DNA from: Dactylonectria macrodidyma
Lineage: Eukaryota > Ascomycota > Sordariomycetes > Hypocreales > Nectriaceae
DNA length: 64,000 nt
NCBI GenBank assembly: GCA_020744425.1
Contig: JAGMUV010000011.1
Location: forward strand, 682,001-746,000
Direction: 5' to 3'
Shown here piece after piece: positions 35,496 to 48,500 of the stretch. The notes under the pieces are model-generated. The model ran no database searches. It was not told the DNA's origin and saw only the letters and a program-made list of their open reading frames with translations. Positions within the stretch are counted from its first letter, which is position 1. The number at the start of each line of letters is the position of its first letter. The position numbers and the translations under genes are program-made.

Positions 35496-37541
35496 TTATA
35501 CCACGAAGTCGCATTGCTGTATTCCCCGCTTTCCTCGGCCGAGCTTGTTTGCGCATCGGGGACCTTTGAACACTTTGCTCCAAAGTCCGGAGTGTACGTC
35601 GATCTTGTCGTTAATCACGTGGCGTCTCATCTTGCGAGCCTCGCTGGCGTCGGCGGCGTCGGCCTTCTTCTGAGCCATGAAGCTCTTAGCCTTGTGCTGG
35701 TACTGATCATGTTGGTCCTTGTTTCCTATCATCTTCAGCCACCATAGTTTGGCAGAGATCTGCGCATCAAGTAGACCCAGTTGAGCCTGGTCCTGGATAT
35801 CACGGGGTTTGGGGAGCCGCTCTATGACTTGGTCGGCGATGCCTCCAAGCTTCATTGACACTTCGAATTTGGCGCTTTGAATGCGGTACCGGGCCTCTTT
35901 CTTGATGAGGCCCAGAGAATAGTGGGCATTGTGGAAGCGAGTGCTGAGGTCCCTGAGAAGACTGTCAGAGGCTGTCAGAACATTATCGGAGGCTGACTCG
36001 AGGGATCGTTTGGCTTCCCCGAAGCACCGCTCTGCCTCTTGAGCAGCAGCGGGAACGAGTTCAGTCAGATCTTGGGCGAGGTGCTTGGTAATCTCCAAAG
36101 CACCCTCCATGATGCCCTTGTCAAAGGTGACGCGGAAAACCTTGCGGATCTTTGGCCGGCAAAAGGCAGTAATGTCGACCTTGACGGTTCCGTAAGACTC
36201 TTCATAGGGGAACTTGATCAACATACCGTCGTCTGTTGACGACGTAGTGATGGGGACAGAGGCATCCCCACGAGTTGCAGAAAAGCTTAGGCACTTCTTC
36301 GCCAACCACGCTTCTTTAACATCTGAGGGCATACGGACGAGAAACTGGCCATGTTGCTTGAAAACCGCCAGGTCGGGTTTCTTGCCCGCAAAGAGCCACT
36401 CGTTGGGGAGGGCATTCTCAAGCGGAACTAAGCCAGCAGTCTCAGTCGTTGCAGTCAGGACAGACTGTGTAGAAGAGGTTTGGCTGGTAGAGGAGGCCAA
36501 GGATGTGGTGGGGCGGGGAGTGGTGAGGGCAGGCATGGCTGCGGGAATGTGGGGATTCCGGGGTTGGACGGCGGCGATCACCAGGGCCACGATCAATGCA
36601 CAAAGGATACCAGGGAGTGCCGAGCTGGCGGTCTTGACCAGAGAAGACCAAGCCTGGTTGTCCCTATACCGGACAGCTTTGTACCAGTTCGAGAACCAAG
36701 TGACGACTCTGGTTCGTATACTTCCATTGTCTTCATCCCCGTTGGCGTCGACCAAGTCGGCGGGTCGATCCACAATCCTACTAGCTTCTGGTGTAGGAAT
36801 AGATGGAGTCTTGAGACTCTGCTGTGTATATTCAAGAGAGGATCGAGAGCGAGCATCGTCCTCCGACTCCGACTCGGTGTCCGAACCGTCAGTGGAGGCA
36901 GATTCGCCGTCGTGATGCACCCGTGAAGCCGGGTCAAGGACAGTGGTATCATGCTCGTCATTATCGTTGGGTGGGGCAGTAATCAGCTGCGGCTCCAAGT
37001 CGCCGGCGACCGACTCGTCATCGTATGTATGTTCGGTGCCGGTGAGGCTATGGACGTCATCGAGACGATGAAAGTCGAGAGAGCCGACAGACTCTCCCAT
37101 AGACTCAGTATAGTTGTCGTCTTGGGACTCGGTGTCGGTGCTCGTGATGAGTTCGTAGGTAGACTCGGACAGGCCCGTGTCCTCGGTAGATGTGACACGC
37201 ATGATGTCGGGGTTACTGGACGAGATCCAGTTCGCGAGGTGTCGATTTCCTTGGGGGCGGGGAAAGCGAAGGGAGGGCTCAGAAGTCGAAAGCTGGCTCC
37301 GAGTTGGTGTTGAAGGAGTCGTCGATGTCGTCAAGGCGGGGTTAGGTGTTGAAGGAGCAGTGTTCACGGTGTTCGTGATGTTCGTACTGTTCGCAGTGGT
37401 TATGTTGGTGGTAGTCTTGGACTGGGGGGTCACTGTCTGCGCGGGGAGTGACACAGGTGGTGCAGGCGACGCCCGGGTAGATGGGGTATCACGATGCGTG
37501 GCAGATGACGAGGTGCAAGGTGTTGAGCCCTGCTGTTCCAT
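35496..37541 (-). CDS. Unrecognised 681-residue single-pass membrane protein with coiled-coil tail
   Basis: One uninterrupted frame from ATG at 37541. The first 300 residues are Ser/Thr/Asn/Asp-rich and disordered (NITTANSTNITNTVNTA, TDTESESEDDARSRSS) with a conserved-looking island NWISSSNPDIMRVTS and TGLSESTYEL. A single hydrophobic helix lies at about residues 306-327 (LPGILCALIVALVIAAV), followed by a Ser/Thr linker. Next is a compact, probably beta-rich block (EWLFAGKKPDLAVFKQHGQF, FPYEESYGTVKVDITAF) and a long Ala/Glu/Lys-rich helical region (ITKHLAQDLTELV, AAAQEAERCFGEAKR), ending in a basic tail. With no signal peptide, the first segment is probably cytosolic or nuclear and the helix an internal anchor. 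A membrane tether is inference. No enzyme motif is seen. Confidence 0.82.
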   Translation of the reverse strand: MEQQGSTPCTSSSATHRDTPSTRASPAPPVSLPAQTVTPQSKTTTNITTANSTNITNTVNTAPSTPNPALTTSTTPSTPTRSQLSTSEPSLRFPRPQGNRHLANWISSSNPDIMRVTSTEDTGLSESTYELITSTDTESQDDNYTESMGESVGSLDFHRLDDVHSLTGTEHTYDDESVAGDLEPQLITAPPNDNDEHDTTVLDPASRVHHDGESASTDGSDTESESEDDARSRSSLEYTQQSLKTPSIPTPEASRIVDRPADLVDANGDEDNGSIRTRVVTWFSNWYKAVRYRDNQAWSSLVKTASSALPGILCALIVALVIAAVQPRNPHIPAAMPALTTPRPTTSLASSTSQTSSTQSVLTATTETAGLVPLENALPNEWLFAGKKPDLAVFKQHGQFLVRMPSDVKEAWLAKKCLSFSATRGDASVPITTSSTDDGMLIKFPYEESYGTVKVDITAFCRPKIRKVFRVTFDKGIMEGALEITKHLAQDLTELVPAAAQEAERCFGEAKRSLESASDNVLTASDSLLRDLSTRFHNAHYSLGLIKKEARYRIQSAKFEVSMKLGGIADQVIERLPKPRDIQDQAQLGLLDAQISAKLWWLKMIGNKDQHDQYQHKAKSFMAQKKADAADASEARKMRRHVINDKIDVHSGLWSKVFKGPRCANKLGRGKRGIQQCDFVV

Positions 37542-40500
37542 AACGAGGAGGGAGCAAAATCAGCGACGACGTCTTATCACATCATAGGCTTTACGGCAGC
37601 AGAGCGACGCATGAAGAGGCAGCTGTGAGCGTCAAGGCGGAGCTTATAGGCAGGTAGGTTGGTAGTTATTTGGGGGGGCGAGTTCGGGAGAAGGAGGGGC
37701 AGACGGATCGCCGGAGATGGAGGGGGAGGAGGAGGAGGAGCGGGAGGCAATGCGTTGGACGACTTGGTAGCGGCGGGGTGACAGCAGCGTCCTTTTGACA
37801 GAGAGGAAACCAGATGAGACGCAAGGCCAGTAAAATATGGAAGAGGAAGAGGATAACGAAGAGAGGAAGATGTTACTTACCAGCATGTGTAGGAGAGCGA
37901 AAGCCAAATGGAAGATGGGGATGAAGGAAGCGGAGAAACGCTCGGGGCTGATGCAACCTGGATGAAGCCTTGAGCCTTGAGGGTTGAACGTTCCAGGGTC
38001 TCGTCGGTTTTAGTTTGCGAGGTGAATGCGACAAGATGAGCTAATACCAGGCAAGTGCACGAAGTGACCAGCACCTGGCTGTCCTCTAGAGCTCTGGTTC
38101 GCCGAATCCGTCCCAGTCAATCCAGTAATCCAGTCCACCGATCCCGAGGCGTCTTGTCGACCCGGTCGGTCGGCCTATCGAGCCTGTTGCCTGCCTGGGT
38201 CCGGCCGTGCCTTGTCTCGAAGGCGGGCCTGGAACCTAAGAGCTGAGGCTGCCTTGAACGGGGGCAGCACAAGTGGTGGGGGGATAACGAGGGGGGGTTA
38301 AGGGTGCTACAGGGGTTCTGTACCTGCGATGACGTTGCAGAGGGAGCGAGGGCTTGTGCTGGTTGTTTGAGGATGAATTTGGGCAATCGTCGTTAACACG
38401 AGTGACCTTGAGCGGCGCAGGTTTCGGGGAGGGTCACTTTGGCTGGGGGCGCGGACCGATAAGATGGTGAGCACGTTGGTCCCTATCAGACAAGGCCGCG
38501 GGGCACGCTATTAAAGCTATCGGTGGCGGTGGCAGAGTGTCGTGGACTTGATGGAAGGGAGGGGCGAAAAGAATGGTCGAAAAAAAGGCAGACAGCGAAA
38601 AAGGTTCTTGTGGCTTTGGAGAGATGAAAGTTAATCATAATGAGTGAATCAGACAGCGTGTCGTTGCCCAGCAAGTCAGGAAGTGAATTCAAGCTGGCAA
38701 GCTTGAGAAGGGTGATAGGCAGGATCATCGGCACGGACAAAGGCAGCCCCCAAAGTGAAGGCAGGGCGGCGGCAAAATGTCACCATGACTATAAAGGTGC
38801 ATAAGCCACCATAAAGATGTGAATACGGTGTACCAACTGATTCTTTTCAGTTGACAGAATCCCTAGATCATCTCTCACGCTGATACCCGTCCAAATCCGA
38901 GCTCGACATCCAGGTGCCAGTCCGCACTCTCCATCTGCTCTTGACTCTGACGCTGCCTCTGTCGTGAACCGATGGCAACATCGATTTAGCATATTTCACT
39001 AGAAAGACGACAAGGCGATGGGGACCCACATCAAAGGGAGGGGCAATTCCCATATACATGCACTGTACTGCACCCTCGTCCGCCTCGTGGACTTGTTACG
39101 AATACACGTCAGATCAGGTACCGACCCAAAGTAAGCCGCACGCAGCCTTCTCACATTGTCACATCTTAAAGAACCACCGTATTCCCTCTCGTGTTTCCTT
39201 TGGAGCAGTTCGAAAGAAACAGGAGAAATCCCGTGTCGCTGCCCAATAACCCCCAACCCAAACTACCAAAAGACCTACATGAACTTCAGGGTTGCGTCAG
39301 GGCTGGGGGATTGCTATCGTTCGGGGTCGTTATCGCAGCTCGCCGCGCCCCACCACGATGGCGTCGTGACTGATTTAGCTCCCTAGCGTAGCGTAACTGC
39401 GGGGTACCTACAGGCACTTGGGAGACCTCGTGAGCACCCAACGCACCTCCAACGACGAACCACCTTGTCTGCTTCAACCACATCTCCCCATCAGCCGTGA
39501 GACCAGCTTCAAACCAGCCTATCCCTTGGTCTATTAATCAATTCCAATATTCCCTCTTTCTAATCGCGCATTTGCCTCCCCGTATTCTTGTTCTAGTTCT
39601 CCTCCTTGTTCCCGTTCTTGTTCCGATTGCTTTTCGGTTCCTGCCCCTCCCTTCCTGATGTTGCCACCCATCCATCTCCACCGTCAACTCCCTCCTCCAT
39701 CCCGTTCCCTAGTACATAAGCTAGCACCCAGCAAAACCGTGCGGTACTACTTATTAGAGCTGACCAGTCTCAGTCTTGTCTTACCAGTCCCAAATCTCAC
39801 TCCGATATATCTCATCATTTTGTTGTCCCCCTCGATTTCCATATCACGTAAGACAGTCGCCATATGACACCTTTTTAGTTCATTGTTCGCCAAAAACTCG
39901 TCCAAATTCCGTCGGGCAATCATCAAGAAGTCTGACACACCAAACAAATACTGGACAACTTTACCCCTCCAACAACCGCCGAGACCAGCGCCAGGTGCCG
40001 CTAACTCACCATACCATAGTATGCATGCCTTATCAGTCCTGCCACGCGATACCTACCTACCTATTTGAGCCACTTCCCCCTTCCCTTTGCTCAATACCTT
40101 TTCACGCTTGACTCATCTTTGCCTTTCGAGCTCACTTGGCGGCATAGAGTGTTCGAGTTCTGTTGGAGAGAGGTATACAGAGCACTTCTGTCTTCTTCTT
40201 TCTTCTTCGGCGGTTGAGAACTCACCCCCATTCCAACCTACCCGGTGTATGAAATATGTCATCTCAGATCCAGTAACCACTCAATGAACATTCGAAACAA
40301 GCGCTTCCTTATCTTTGTCGTTCACGGCCAGGAATGCTTCGCTGGTGGGGCTCTCGTTTGGGGAACAAAGCGAAACCGGCTGGGTGCCCGGAAGCTTTCG
40401 TCCCAAACATGGTATGGGGAAAGCTTCACACACCTCCAAACACAGGTTGGTAGGCTACGCAGTCAACATACCGATGCAAGTGCTGCGGAGCAAGCAGTCG

Positions 40501-41560
40501 CTGTGAAGCCAAACCAAGATATCATACTATGAGACAAGCAACCTTACTACTCGCTATCCAGACTGAGAATCTGGAGGCTACTCCCCTTACAATATCTCAG
40601 AGCAGCAGAAGTACTAGCAACAGTCAAGATTGGGAGCCTCGCGGCTTCGTTTCCAACCTCTGGGAAGAGCAAACACCATTGCCCTAGGTAGAACCACCAA
40701 CATTCATCCTCATAAAGCAGCCAACCAGTTTCAGAGCCCTCGAAGAGTTGGTGCAAAGAAGTCAGCTTCCCACTCATTGCGCCCTAGGGAATGATGAAAA
40801 TTCCAAGATAGCAACCCGATTACTAATTGCCCATTCGCCGATGTGCCCACAGAGTTACCTTTCGCAGGAACAAATCAGAGACTGCCAACGCCCATGAAGA
40901 TTTCCAGGTCATTAAACAACTGGCAATAAATATACAATAGGAGACATAAGAGACAGAATAAGAAGACATAATAACGTGACACAATGAAGAGATAAAATGA
41001 AGAGACATAATAAGACACAAGGAATACACAATGGGCAAGGGCACATATTTCTTGAATGAGTAAACATCTTCTCATTTTAGACCAAGCACGTAAGATTACT
41101 GATTCCCACGTGTCATGGCTATGTGTACATTTGGTTCCAAACACCGTCTATAATTCCAAAAGCTGGCTCCCACATTCCTTTCTAAGGACCAAAATCGTAT
41201 AGGTATCTGTTGTGTGTCCTCATCCCGAAACAAAAACATCCAAACACCCTCCTTTTTCTATGTCCTTGGGTCTCATCCAAGCGTTCCATTCGCGTTTCGA
41301 CCAATCCCGAGCCTGCACTGTAGAACAAGACATGGCAGTTCATCGTCGTGCGTGGTATACTCAAATAACTCCGCCAGCTCAACATAATAAAATAGGAAAT
41401 AATAAAGAATAGTGAAAGTGGGGGTTCCTCATTTAGGAGCCCTCCATCCGTATGGGGGTATCGTAATAGGGTCGGTGTTTAGTGACCGACATGGACAAGG
41501 TAATAGGTTTTTGACATGACGACATTACTGCAAGAGACAATATGATAGGACCAGGTCGTA
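37542..41560. other. 4.0-kb intergenic region
   Basis: It lies between two genes on the same strand. The part just after 37541 is probably promoter and leader of the membrane-protein gene. About 39480-39900 is pyrimidine-rich on the + strand, but no + strand gene follows within this interval. Only short, mutually overlapping frames are present; I see no gene or transposon. Confidence 0.55.
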
Positions 41561-42490
41561 TCATAGGATATCATGCTGGGTGAAGAGCTTGGTCAATGAC
41601 GCGGTGCCAAAGCTCTCATCGTCCGGGATCATCTCAATAACACCTGTCAGGTTGGCAAACAAGTCGCCCTGGTTGCGGTAGGCTAGGATGGCAGGCACGG
41701 CCGCGTTGTCAAATTCGATATCCTCGTAGTGGACCTTGACGAAGTGGATGGTGGAGTAGCTCTTGACCAGAGGCATCATGGCAGCCTCGATAGTGCTTGA
41801 AACCTCACACTATAATAGTTGTTAGCATCATGGCTTGATAGTGGAGTGGGTTGTATTGCTTACATCGCTGTCGTAGACATAGACAACCACAGTGGTCTCT
41901 CGGCTGACCTTCTCGATCGCATCGAGGTATCCGAGAGCGTCAACCTCGTCCAGACGGCCGTAGATGCGAACGCTAGGGCTAGTCCTTCGATTCCTCACAG
42001 CTCGGTTGGCGTCACTCTCAAGCTGACGTCTTCGGGTCTCGCGCCACTCTTGGAGGAAGGCCTCCTCATCTGGGTCGCCGCTGCCGCTCTTGGAATCATC
42101 GTCGGTCTCGCTGTCGCTCTTGGAAGAGGTCTGGGAGATGCTGTCAAGGCCGAAGATGCTGGCGCGGGCAGTGCGCACACGGTTGCGCCACTTGTTCTTG
42201 CGAGCGGCCTCGTAGTTGCGAGCGTCGGCGATGACGCCCTTGACGCCAGTGGCACGGCCGCTGTCGAAGGAGGCGGGAGGCAGGTTGATCTCAGTGGCGC
42301 CAGCGCCGGTGAGTCGGTCGAGAGTAGGCATACGCATGGCGGCGTCGATTTGTCCGTTGCGGAATACGTCTTCTTCAGAGAGGTCTAAGCTCTTGTGCTC
42401 AGGGTCGTCACGATCCTCGGGATGAAGCGTCTCTCGATGGGTATTCTTAGAGACAAGGTCGTTGAATTCGTCTTGGGCTGCGGTGGACAT
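41561..42490 (-). CDS. Phosducin-like protein (BDM-1/PhnA type), G beta-gamma chaperone
   Basis: Two exons, 42490-41864 and 41809-41561, with a 54-nt phase-0 intron, encode 291 residues. The N-terminal half is acidic and helical, starting MSTAAQDEFNDLVSKNTHRE, with the helix EEAFLQEWRETRRRQLE typical of phosducins. The C-terminal half is a thioredoxin-like fold without a redox CXXC (IYGRLDEVDALGYLDAIEKV, TTVVVYVYD then after the junction CEVSS, FVKVHYEDIEFDN, AVPAILAYRNQGDL, LTGVIEM). Class I phosducin-like proteins help the CCT chaperonin assemble G beta with G gamma; the fungal orthologues BDM-1 and PhnA are needed for normal G beta function. The G beta gene lies 6.5 kb away on the same strand. 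The thioredoxin-like half contains no catalytic motif, as expected. Confidence 0.9.
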
Positions 42491-45400
42491 GGTGAAGGAT
42501 GTGGAGGGGGAGGAGGGCTCTTGATATGTATGTGCCGGTCTTGGGGGGGAGGAGAGATCTGTGGCGGAGGAAGGGGTCGCGTGTCTGAGCTTTCTTTGGT
42601 GACGGGTATCGTTCTGGAAGATGTGGAGCAGGGGCAAGAGAACAAGGCACAAGGCGAAAGCCGAAGAGAGCAGGGCGGTGAGATCGAGCGCTTAGAGGTG
42701 AGGAGAGGAGAACTGTCGTTGGACGGGGGTTCCTAGGATCCGGAGCGTTGGGCTGTTTCAGAGTCGGGGGGGGTGGGGGGGTGCGTGAGAGGCTCCTGAT
42801 GGTGGTTTGTCGTTGGAGAGAGTGGTGCACGTGAGTGTGTGGGAGAAAAGCCAAGGTTAGATAGACGGGGTTGGAGTTGGAGGGAAAGAAAGAGGGCCAC
42901 AAGTGCCCTCCCCTGTCGCCACGAGATCGGGCCACCAAGTGACCCGAGGCCTGGAAAGCCTGGAAAAGCCCTGGTGGCTGCTTGGGACGAGGGCGCAAAA
43001 GTCGGGCAAAGCAGGGTTCGAGCGCGCGTTACAGGGCGCTGCCAGTGGGGGTGGACGCGAGACGGCGCAACCGCAGCGTGACTGTTTGAGGGTAGGATGT
43101 CACTGAGTGGTTAATGCACTGCCTGATTTAATTACTTTGCCTGATTTATTCACCTGCCTTGATAATAATAATAATAAGTGATCTGAATTAGAAGATGAAG
43201 AAACGGCTATGCAGCATTCCTGGTTGAAGCTATTATTGCGTACGCAGTATTCGTAGGCGTGGCTTATTGCAAACTGGCTTCGAGTCGTCGTCGTCGAACC
43301 CTCGTTTTGGAAGATGGGCTGCGTGCGCCGCGACGGAGCCCGCGAAACGGCCAGGTCCTGCGTCACTCTAAGCTGGCAGATGTCCATGTTGCTCCTTCGC
43401 CCCCTCCCAGAGACTACGTTTGCTGCTATTCCTGGGAATGCAGTCGCCACGAAGGGGGGACGGTGGATGCGAATAGTGAGGGTTTGATGTCCAAAATGAA
43501 ATGAAGCGGCGTGCGAGACCGTTACAATGGTGACGGGGCCGACCCGCCATTCGCTGGCCTTAACGCTGCCATTAACGCTCTGGTTGACATCGGCACTGGT
43601 ACTGGGTCGGAATTGCCGATGAAGAGATAGCCGGGCCTTGAGGGAAATGAAGAGATGCTCTTGGAATTGGCACACAATGCACAATGCTATTCAGTACCAC
43701 CGTTGATTCTTTGTCTCAAAATCCAGGCTCGAGCTCGAAGCATCACACAACTCATACACACGCCTCGGCCATCTGCGTGAAACAGATTAGGCGCAGTAAC
43801 TACGTGTTTCCCCAAGCCAGCAAACATCCAACGCAAACCTCGATGCTCCGGAGGAGGACTTCCCGGCGCTTCAGCCTAGCAGACCGCCTCCGCCCACTGA
43901 AGCGTCGTCTGTCAGAAGACCCGAGCAAGGCGCTGAAGAGGAGAAGGCGATGGCAAAGAGAAAGAACATCCCCGGTTCATTGGGAAAACCTGCGACGCAT
44001 GCCTGGGGTGAGCCGGAGCAGACCGAGCCACTTACAGCGCCGGCGCCCCTGCGTCGGAAGGACGTGTGCCCCGGCAGCTCGGGGTTCCAGTGCATGTTTC
44101 GCTGCGGCAGTCTACTGTAAGGAACGAAAGGGGGGTGGTTCGGGGCCAATGGGCGCTGGGTTTCGTCGCGCAGGCGCCAATGGCATCACACCATCCCACG
44201 CTCCACCCGTAACCCCGGGTGTATCTGAATTTTGGGGGGCGAGGCCTAAAAAAACCCCGTGATGAGCGCGTTCAAGACGGCCATGCTCAGAACAATCGTC
44301 ATCCAAGTTTAGCATAGAGGCCATGTCCCTGCAACGCGTCCCACGCTTGCGTTCCCTCCATCCATGCGCCGCCGTTGATTTACGCTGATGCAACCTTCTC
44401 GAGGACATGCCTTGGCAGACATGCCAGAGCCCATCAAACACCAGCAATGCGAAGGCCCCAGGTTTCGGGGATTATTTTCGTCTAACCAGGTTTTCTCCGA
44501 AAAGAAGAGATGACTGTACAATGCAGGTGCCGCTTCCTCTCCGACTCGCCATGGGTCCGCGACTGTCGAATTTCCCTTCTTCAAAGCGTCTAGATTCGAA
44601 GTCGTCAGACGCCGCCCTGTCTAGCTCAGGTCAACCCGGCCTTCTGCCCTGACTTGGCCTCTTCTTCCTCTAGTCGCAGCCGATCCCCAATCTCAGCCAT
44701 CGCAAATGGTGCACACCGTTTTTATCGACCCGAATAGCACGTCAGCCTTTCGCGTTAGCATCTCACCTTAGGCCAAAAACGTCATAGTTCGCCGACGCCT
44801 ACCTCGCCCTCCTCCCCAGCCCGCCGATTGTTTCACACCACCGGTTGTTTCATCAACCTTACACCTCCATCGATCTTTCTCGGCATCTCCAATCCCTAGC
44901 TCTCCCATTGCCCGCCCCAGTGATGATGACGGTGAGAGCCAACACTGACCACGCGACCACCAACCTGTTCCTCGCGATGATTCACCGCTGTTCTCTGACT
45001 CTTCTGTTTAGCGCAGCCTCGTTTGCCTGACTGTCAGCTTCTAGATCGTAACCGGGACTCGGGGATCCGGAAGAGTTTATTCAAGTCCCGAAAGTTAGTG
45101 TTCATGCAGGGTTCCTACTGTAATTTGGTACAATCCTTACCACGTATCCCCAAAAGTCCAAATAACCTTTAATGACTTTCAGAGCGAAGAAAGTAACGAT
45201 GTTGTCTTACACGCCACTACCTTGAGCACGAGGTCACTTGAGAAGCTGAGCGGAATCTCCAGTCCAAGCTTTGATACTCGGCGTGCAGGTGTCGGCCTCC
45301 GTGGTTTGGGAATCAGAGGGGGCTGCAGGGAGTATCGCTGATAGGAACCCTTGTCACCCGTGACGAACCATGGCCACATTGCCGCGGCCAACGCTGTGCC

Positions 45401-45540
45401 TCTCTTCGTTTGCTTGGAAACCTGAACATACATAGAAGTGGTCCACGAAGCCCATACGAGGAACTCCAGCGAGGAAGATGCATGTTGACCCCGTGTCCGT
45501 TCGGAGAGAGCTATGGCACCATGCGTACATGCATCCTGCA

Positions 45541-45571
<31 letters not shown>

Positions 45572-48500
45572 GAGACCTTGTTTGTTTTGTGTTATCACCG
45601 GCATTCTGCTGCCGATTGGGCTCCTGTGTTACTTTCCACCTGCACATAGCTCTGGACTCAGGTGCTGCATCACCGTTCGATACTGCGCTGGGGGTCACAG
45701 TAAACAGCCAATAACACGCGCAGCCTGACTCCTCGTCGAGCTACTACCGCAAGTGATGAGTTTGCGCTCCAAACTTGTCTCACGTCAGGCGCTTCATGCT
45801 CACGGTCAACACCTAACACAGGTGAAGCAGGTAGAACAACACCCAGCTGACCAACATATTCACAAGCACTAAACGACGGTAGTGTTGGCTGCCTTTGCTT
45901 CGATCGCACATTTTCCATATCCCGCTCTTGTGACGATCCGACTCACCGTTGAATCATTCTCGCCAATCGCCCACAAACCTCCCTCGCAACATCCTCATCT
46001 GCCTTGCAGTAGCCGCAAGCCACGGCGCCAGGCCATCCCCAGAAATGCACCAACATGCACGCCATGGCGCCACCGGGTCTTTCCAAAAAAGCAACCAACG
46101 GGCGGTGGATGTTTCCTTTTCAAAGCCCGCTGATGCCTGCGAGACTCAGCCTTGGGAGCGGAAACGTGTTGACGTGGCGGGCCTATGAATAACCTGAAGC
46201 AAATGGAAACACAGTCATGGCCAGGCAATCAAAGCACGGAGCCGCACGTATTCCGTGCTCGATGAATTGACGACCGTTCCGGCATCGCCGACGCCTTCGA
46301 GAAGAAAACTGCCCGGCGCGTTCCCGGATACGTCATGGCACACCGTTGTCTAACTGACTCTTTCTCTCGCAAGCTTGCGAGTAGACCACAGCAATTCCAA
46401 AACAAACACCTTTCTTGCGCCCGATCCCGCGTTATGACAAGACAAATGGATTTAATGGATCCGTGCTGTTGGGAGCCATACCGAGCGTCCTTTGACACAT
46501 TGTCTCAGCTAAACTCCAAGACGAGCCTCGTGGCGGCCCTACTCGTTCATGCCTGGACCCGTTCACCTCGTCGAAGAGCCTCGTTACTCCTCTACCACCG
46601 GCAAGACTCGATCTATTACATATCCTCCCTTGCATCTGCTTGGCCATATCTGGCAGTGGCTTTGTGCGTCTATGCCATCGCCAGCGCACCAAGCTGTGAA
46701 ACCAGCCATCCAACTTCCACATTGCTCTGCCTTACTTTTGCATTGCGCCGCATGATATTTAGACCTCGTAACCAATCGGTCAAATGCACCGGGTCAAGTC
46801 AAAGCTGCTCTTGCCTCTTCACGTTTCTCGTAACTCGATTTAGCAACACCGCAGACAGGGCGGCGTCGTCCATCAGATATGTTCGTATCATCGGGGTCAT
46901 CTTCGTTCGCCCCCTCTCCCACCCCCTCGTATCACAGACTCCGATACTCCGGAACCTGTCAGCTCAATAACAGGTTTATCCCTGTTCTTTCAGGCTTCCA
47001 ACTGGGCTGCGTTACAATTAGGTTGTCTTTATCAGTCTCCGAAAGTTCCCACCATATGACTCTTAATGGTAATGACCAATATCATACACTCGAATCATTT
47101 TCTCCCCATCGAACTTGGCTGGTTCAACTCCTCAGGGTCAAGTGATTGCCTACAGGCGCTAAAACACCCCGAAGCCTCTTATCAAACTGGTTCAGATGGT
47201 ACCTTCTAGTAAGTAACTCAAGTGCTTGGAACAGCGAGCTGACATGTCCCAAACTTGAACGACTTGCCATAAGACTCGAAAGTTGGATACTCAACCTTGC
47301 TGTGCAGCACGGCATACCGAGGCCATTATGTTCGGAGATGTTAGCGTGACAAACGCCTCTATGTTTTCCACCTATTCTTCCCTGAGACCTCGCTTGACTA
47401 CCATCCAACAGTCAAAGCAATGCTCAACATCCAATTACCGACTCTCGTGATCAAGGAACTGAGTATAGGATGATGACAATGCTCTAGCCTTGGGGCCCTC
47501 TGACATTGTGAATGCGCATGGACTGTTGCTCCGCCCATGCCCGAAAGACTGGTGGGTGTTACTTCGACAAGTCCACAAGATGAGTCCGTCTTTTACTCTT
47601 GAGTGACAGTAAGACTATGCTGTACATCACGGTCCAGCCATGGCAGCAGCTATCCCGTACTTCAGACGGCAGACCTGACAGCACATCCATCCATCATGTT
47701 AGCGGTTCAGTTCCTTCAAATAGTTCAATTACCTACGCCAGAGAATCCAGTTGACCAATCATTCGATATGCCTAAGAACAACAGTTTGAAAGCCAACCAT
47801 CATCTTCAATATACATCTTCCAACCCCGTTACCACCCTACCTTCATCCTCGCCGTCCTGCCCCGTCAGGATCACACTAACAAATCACAGCATCGAAAAAG
47901 GAACCGTTGGTTTTCTGTCTCATCTAACCCCCATCCATTCATTCATCTCTCCCTTCTCGACTCCTTATCCAACAAAGCTAAACACCTTCAACCTTCCCTC
48001 CAAACCACCCTAGCCACCCCAGGAAGACAGTACGGGAAAAGAATTAAAGAAAGGTACATGCTAAGAGGACCATGCAATATGGGAATCCGCAACAGAATAA
48101 GAAAGTGCATCAAGGAACAGCGTAGTGTCAAGGCAGAGTCGAGACAAAAACCCTCCTCACTACTTGATGATGCGCCATCCCTACGATCCTTCCCACCACC
48201 AGAGCCAAAAGGCCTGTCATTACCTCCAAGAAGTTGGATCCTTTGCTTCCGCCTAATCGACAAGAAGTTCCATATGCACCGACTAGTCCCTCCTTACGCC
48301 CTTTGTTTAGTCGTATTTGAAAGGTTGCAAGCCGGAAGGAGCGGGATGTTTCTTGAATCATCGTAGTGTATTATCTCGAGGTCTGAAAATTTTGGCTCGG
48401 TGTAACCTTTAACTCCCATGGGGGCCTTCGTATCATCGTCCTCCACAGCTTCCCGTCCTTTCTTGTCGAATCGCCTCGCAGAAAAAAAGAATAAGAGTAA

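Noticed and set aside
43684..44262. 192-codon + strand frame
   Set aside because: Arg-rich, low-complexity translation with overlapping frames on the other strand and no recognisable motif.
46335..46970. 211-codon + strand frame with ATG
   Set aside because: Irregular composition rich in Ser, Arg and Cys, no domain or motif, no supporting neighbour; consistent with a chance frame.
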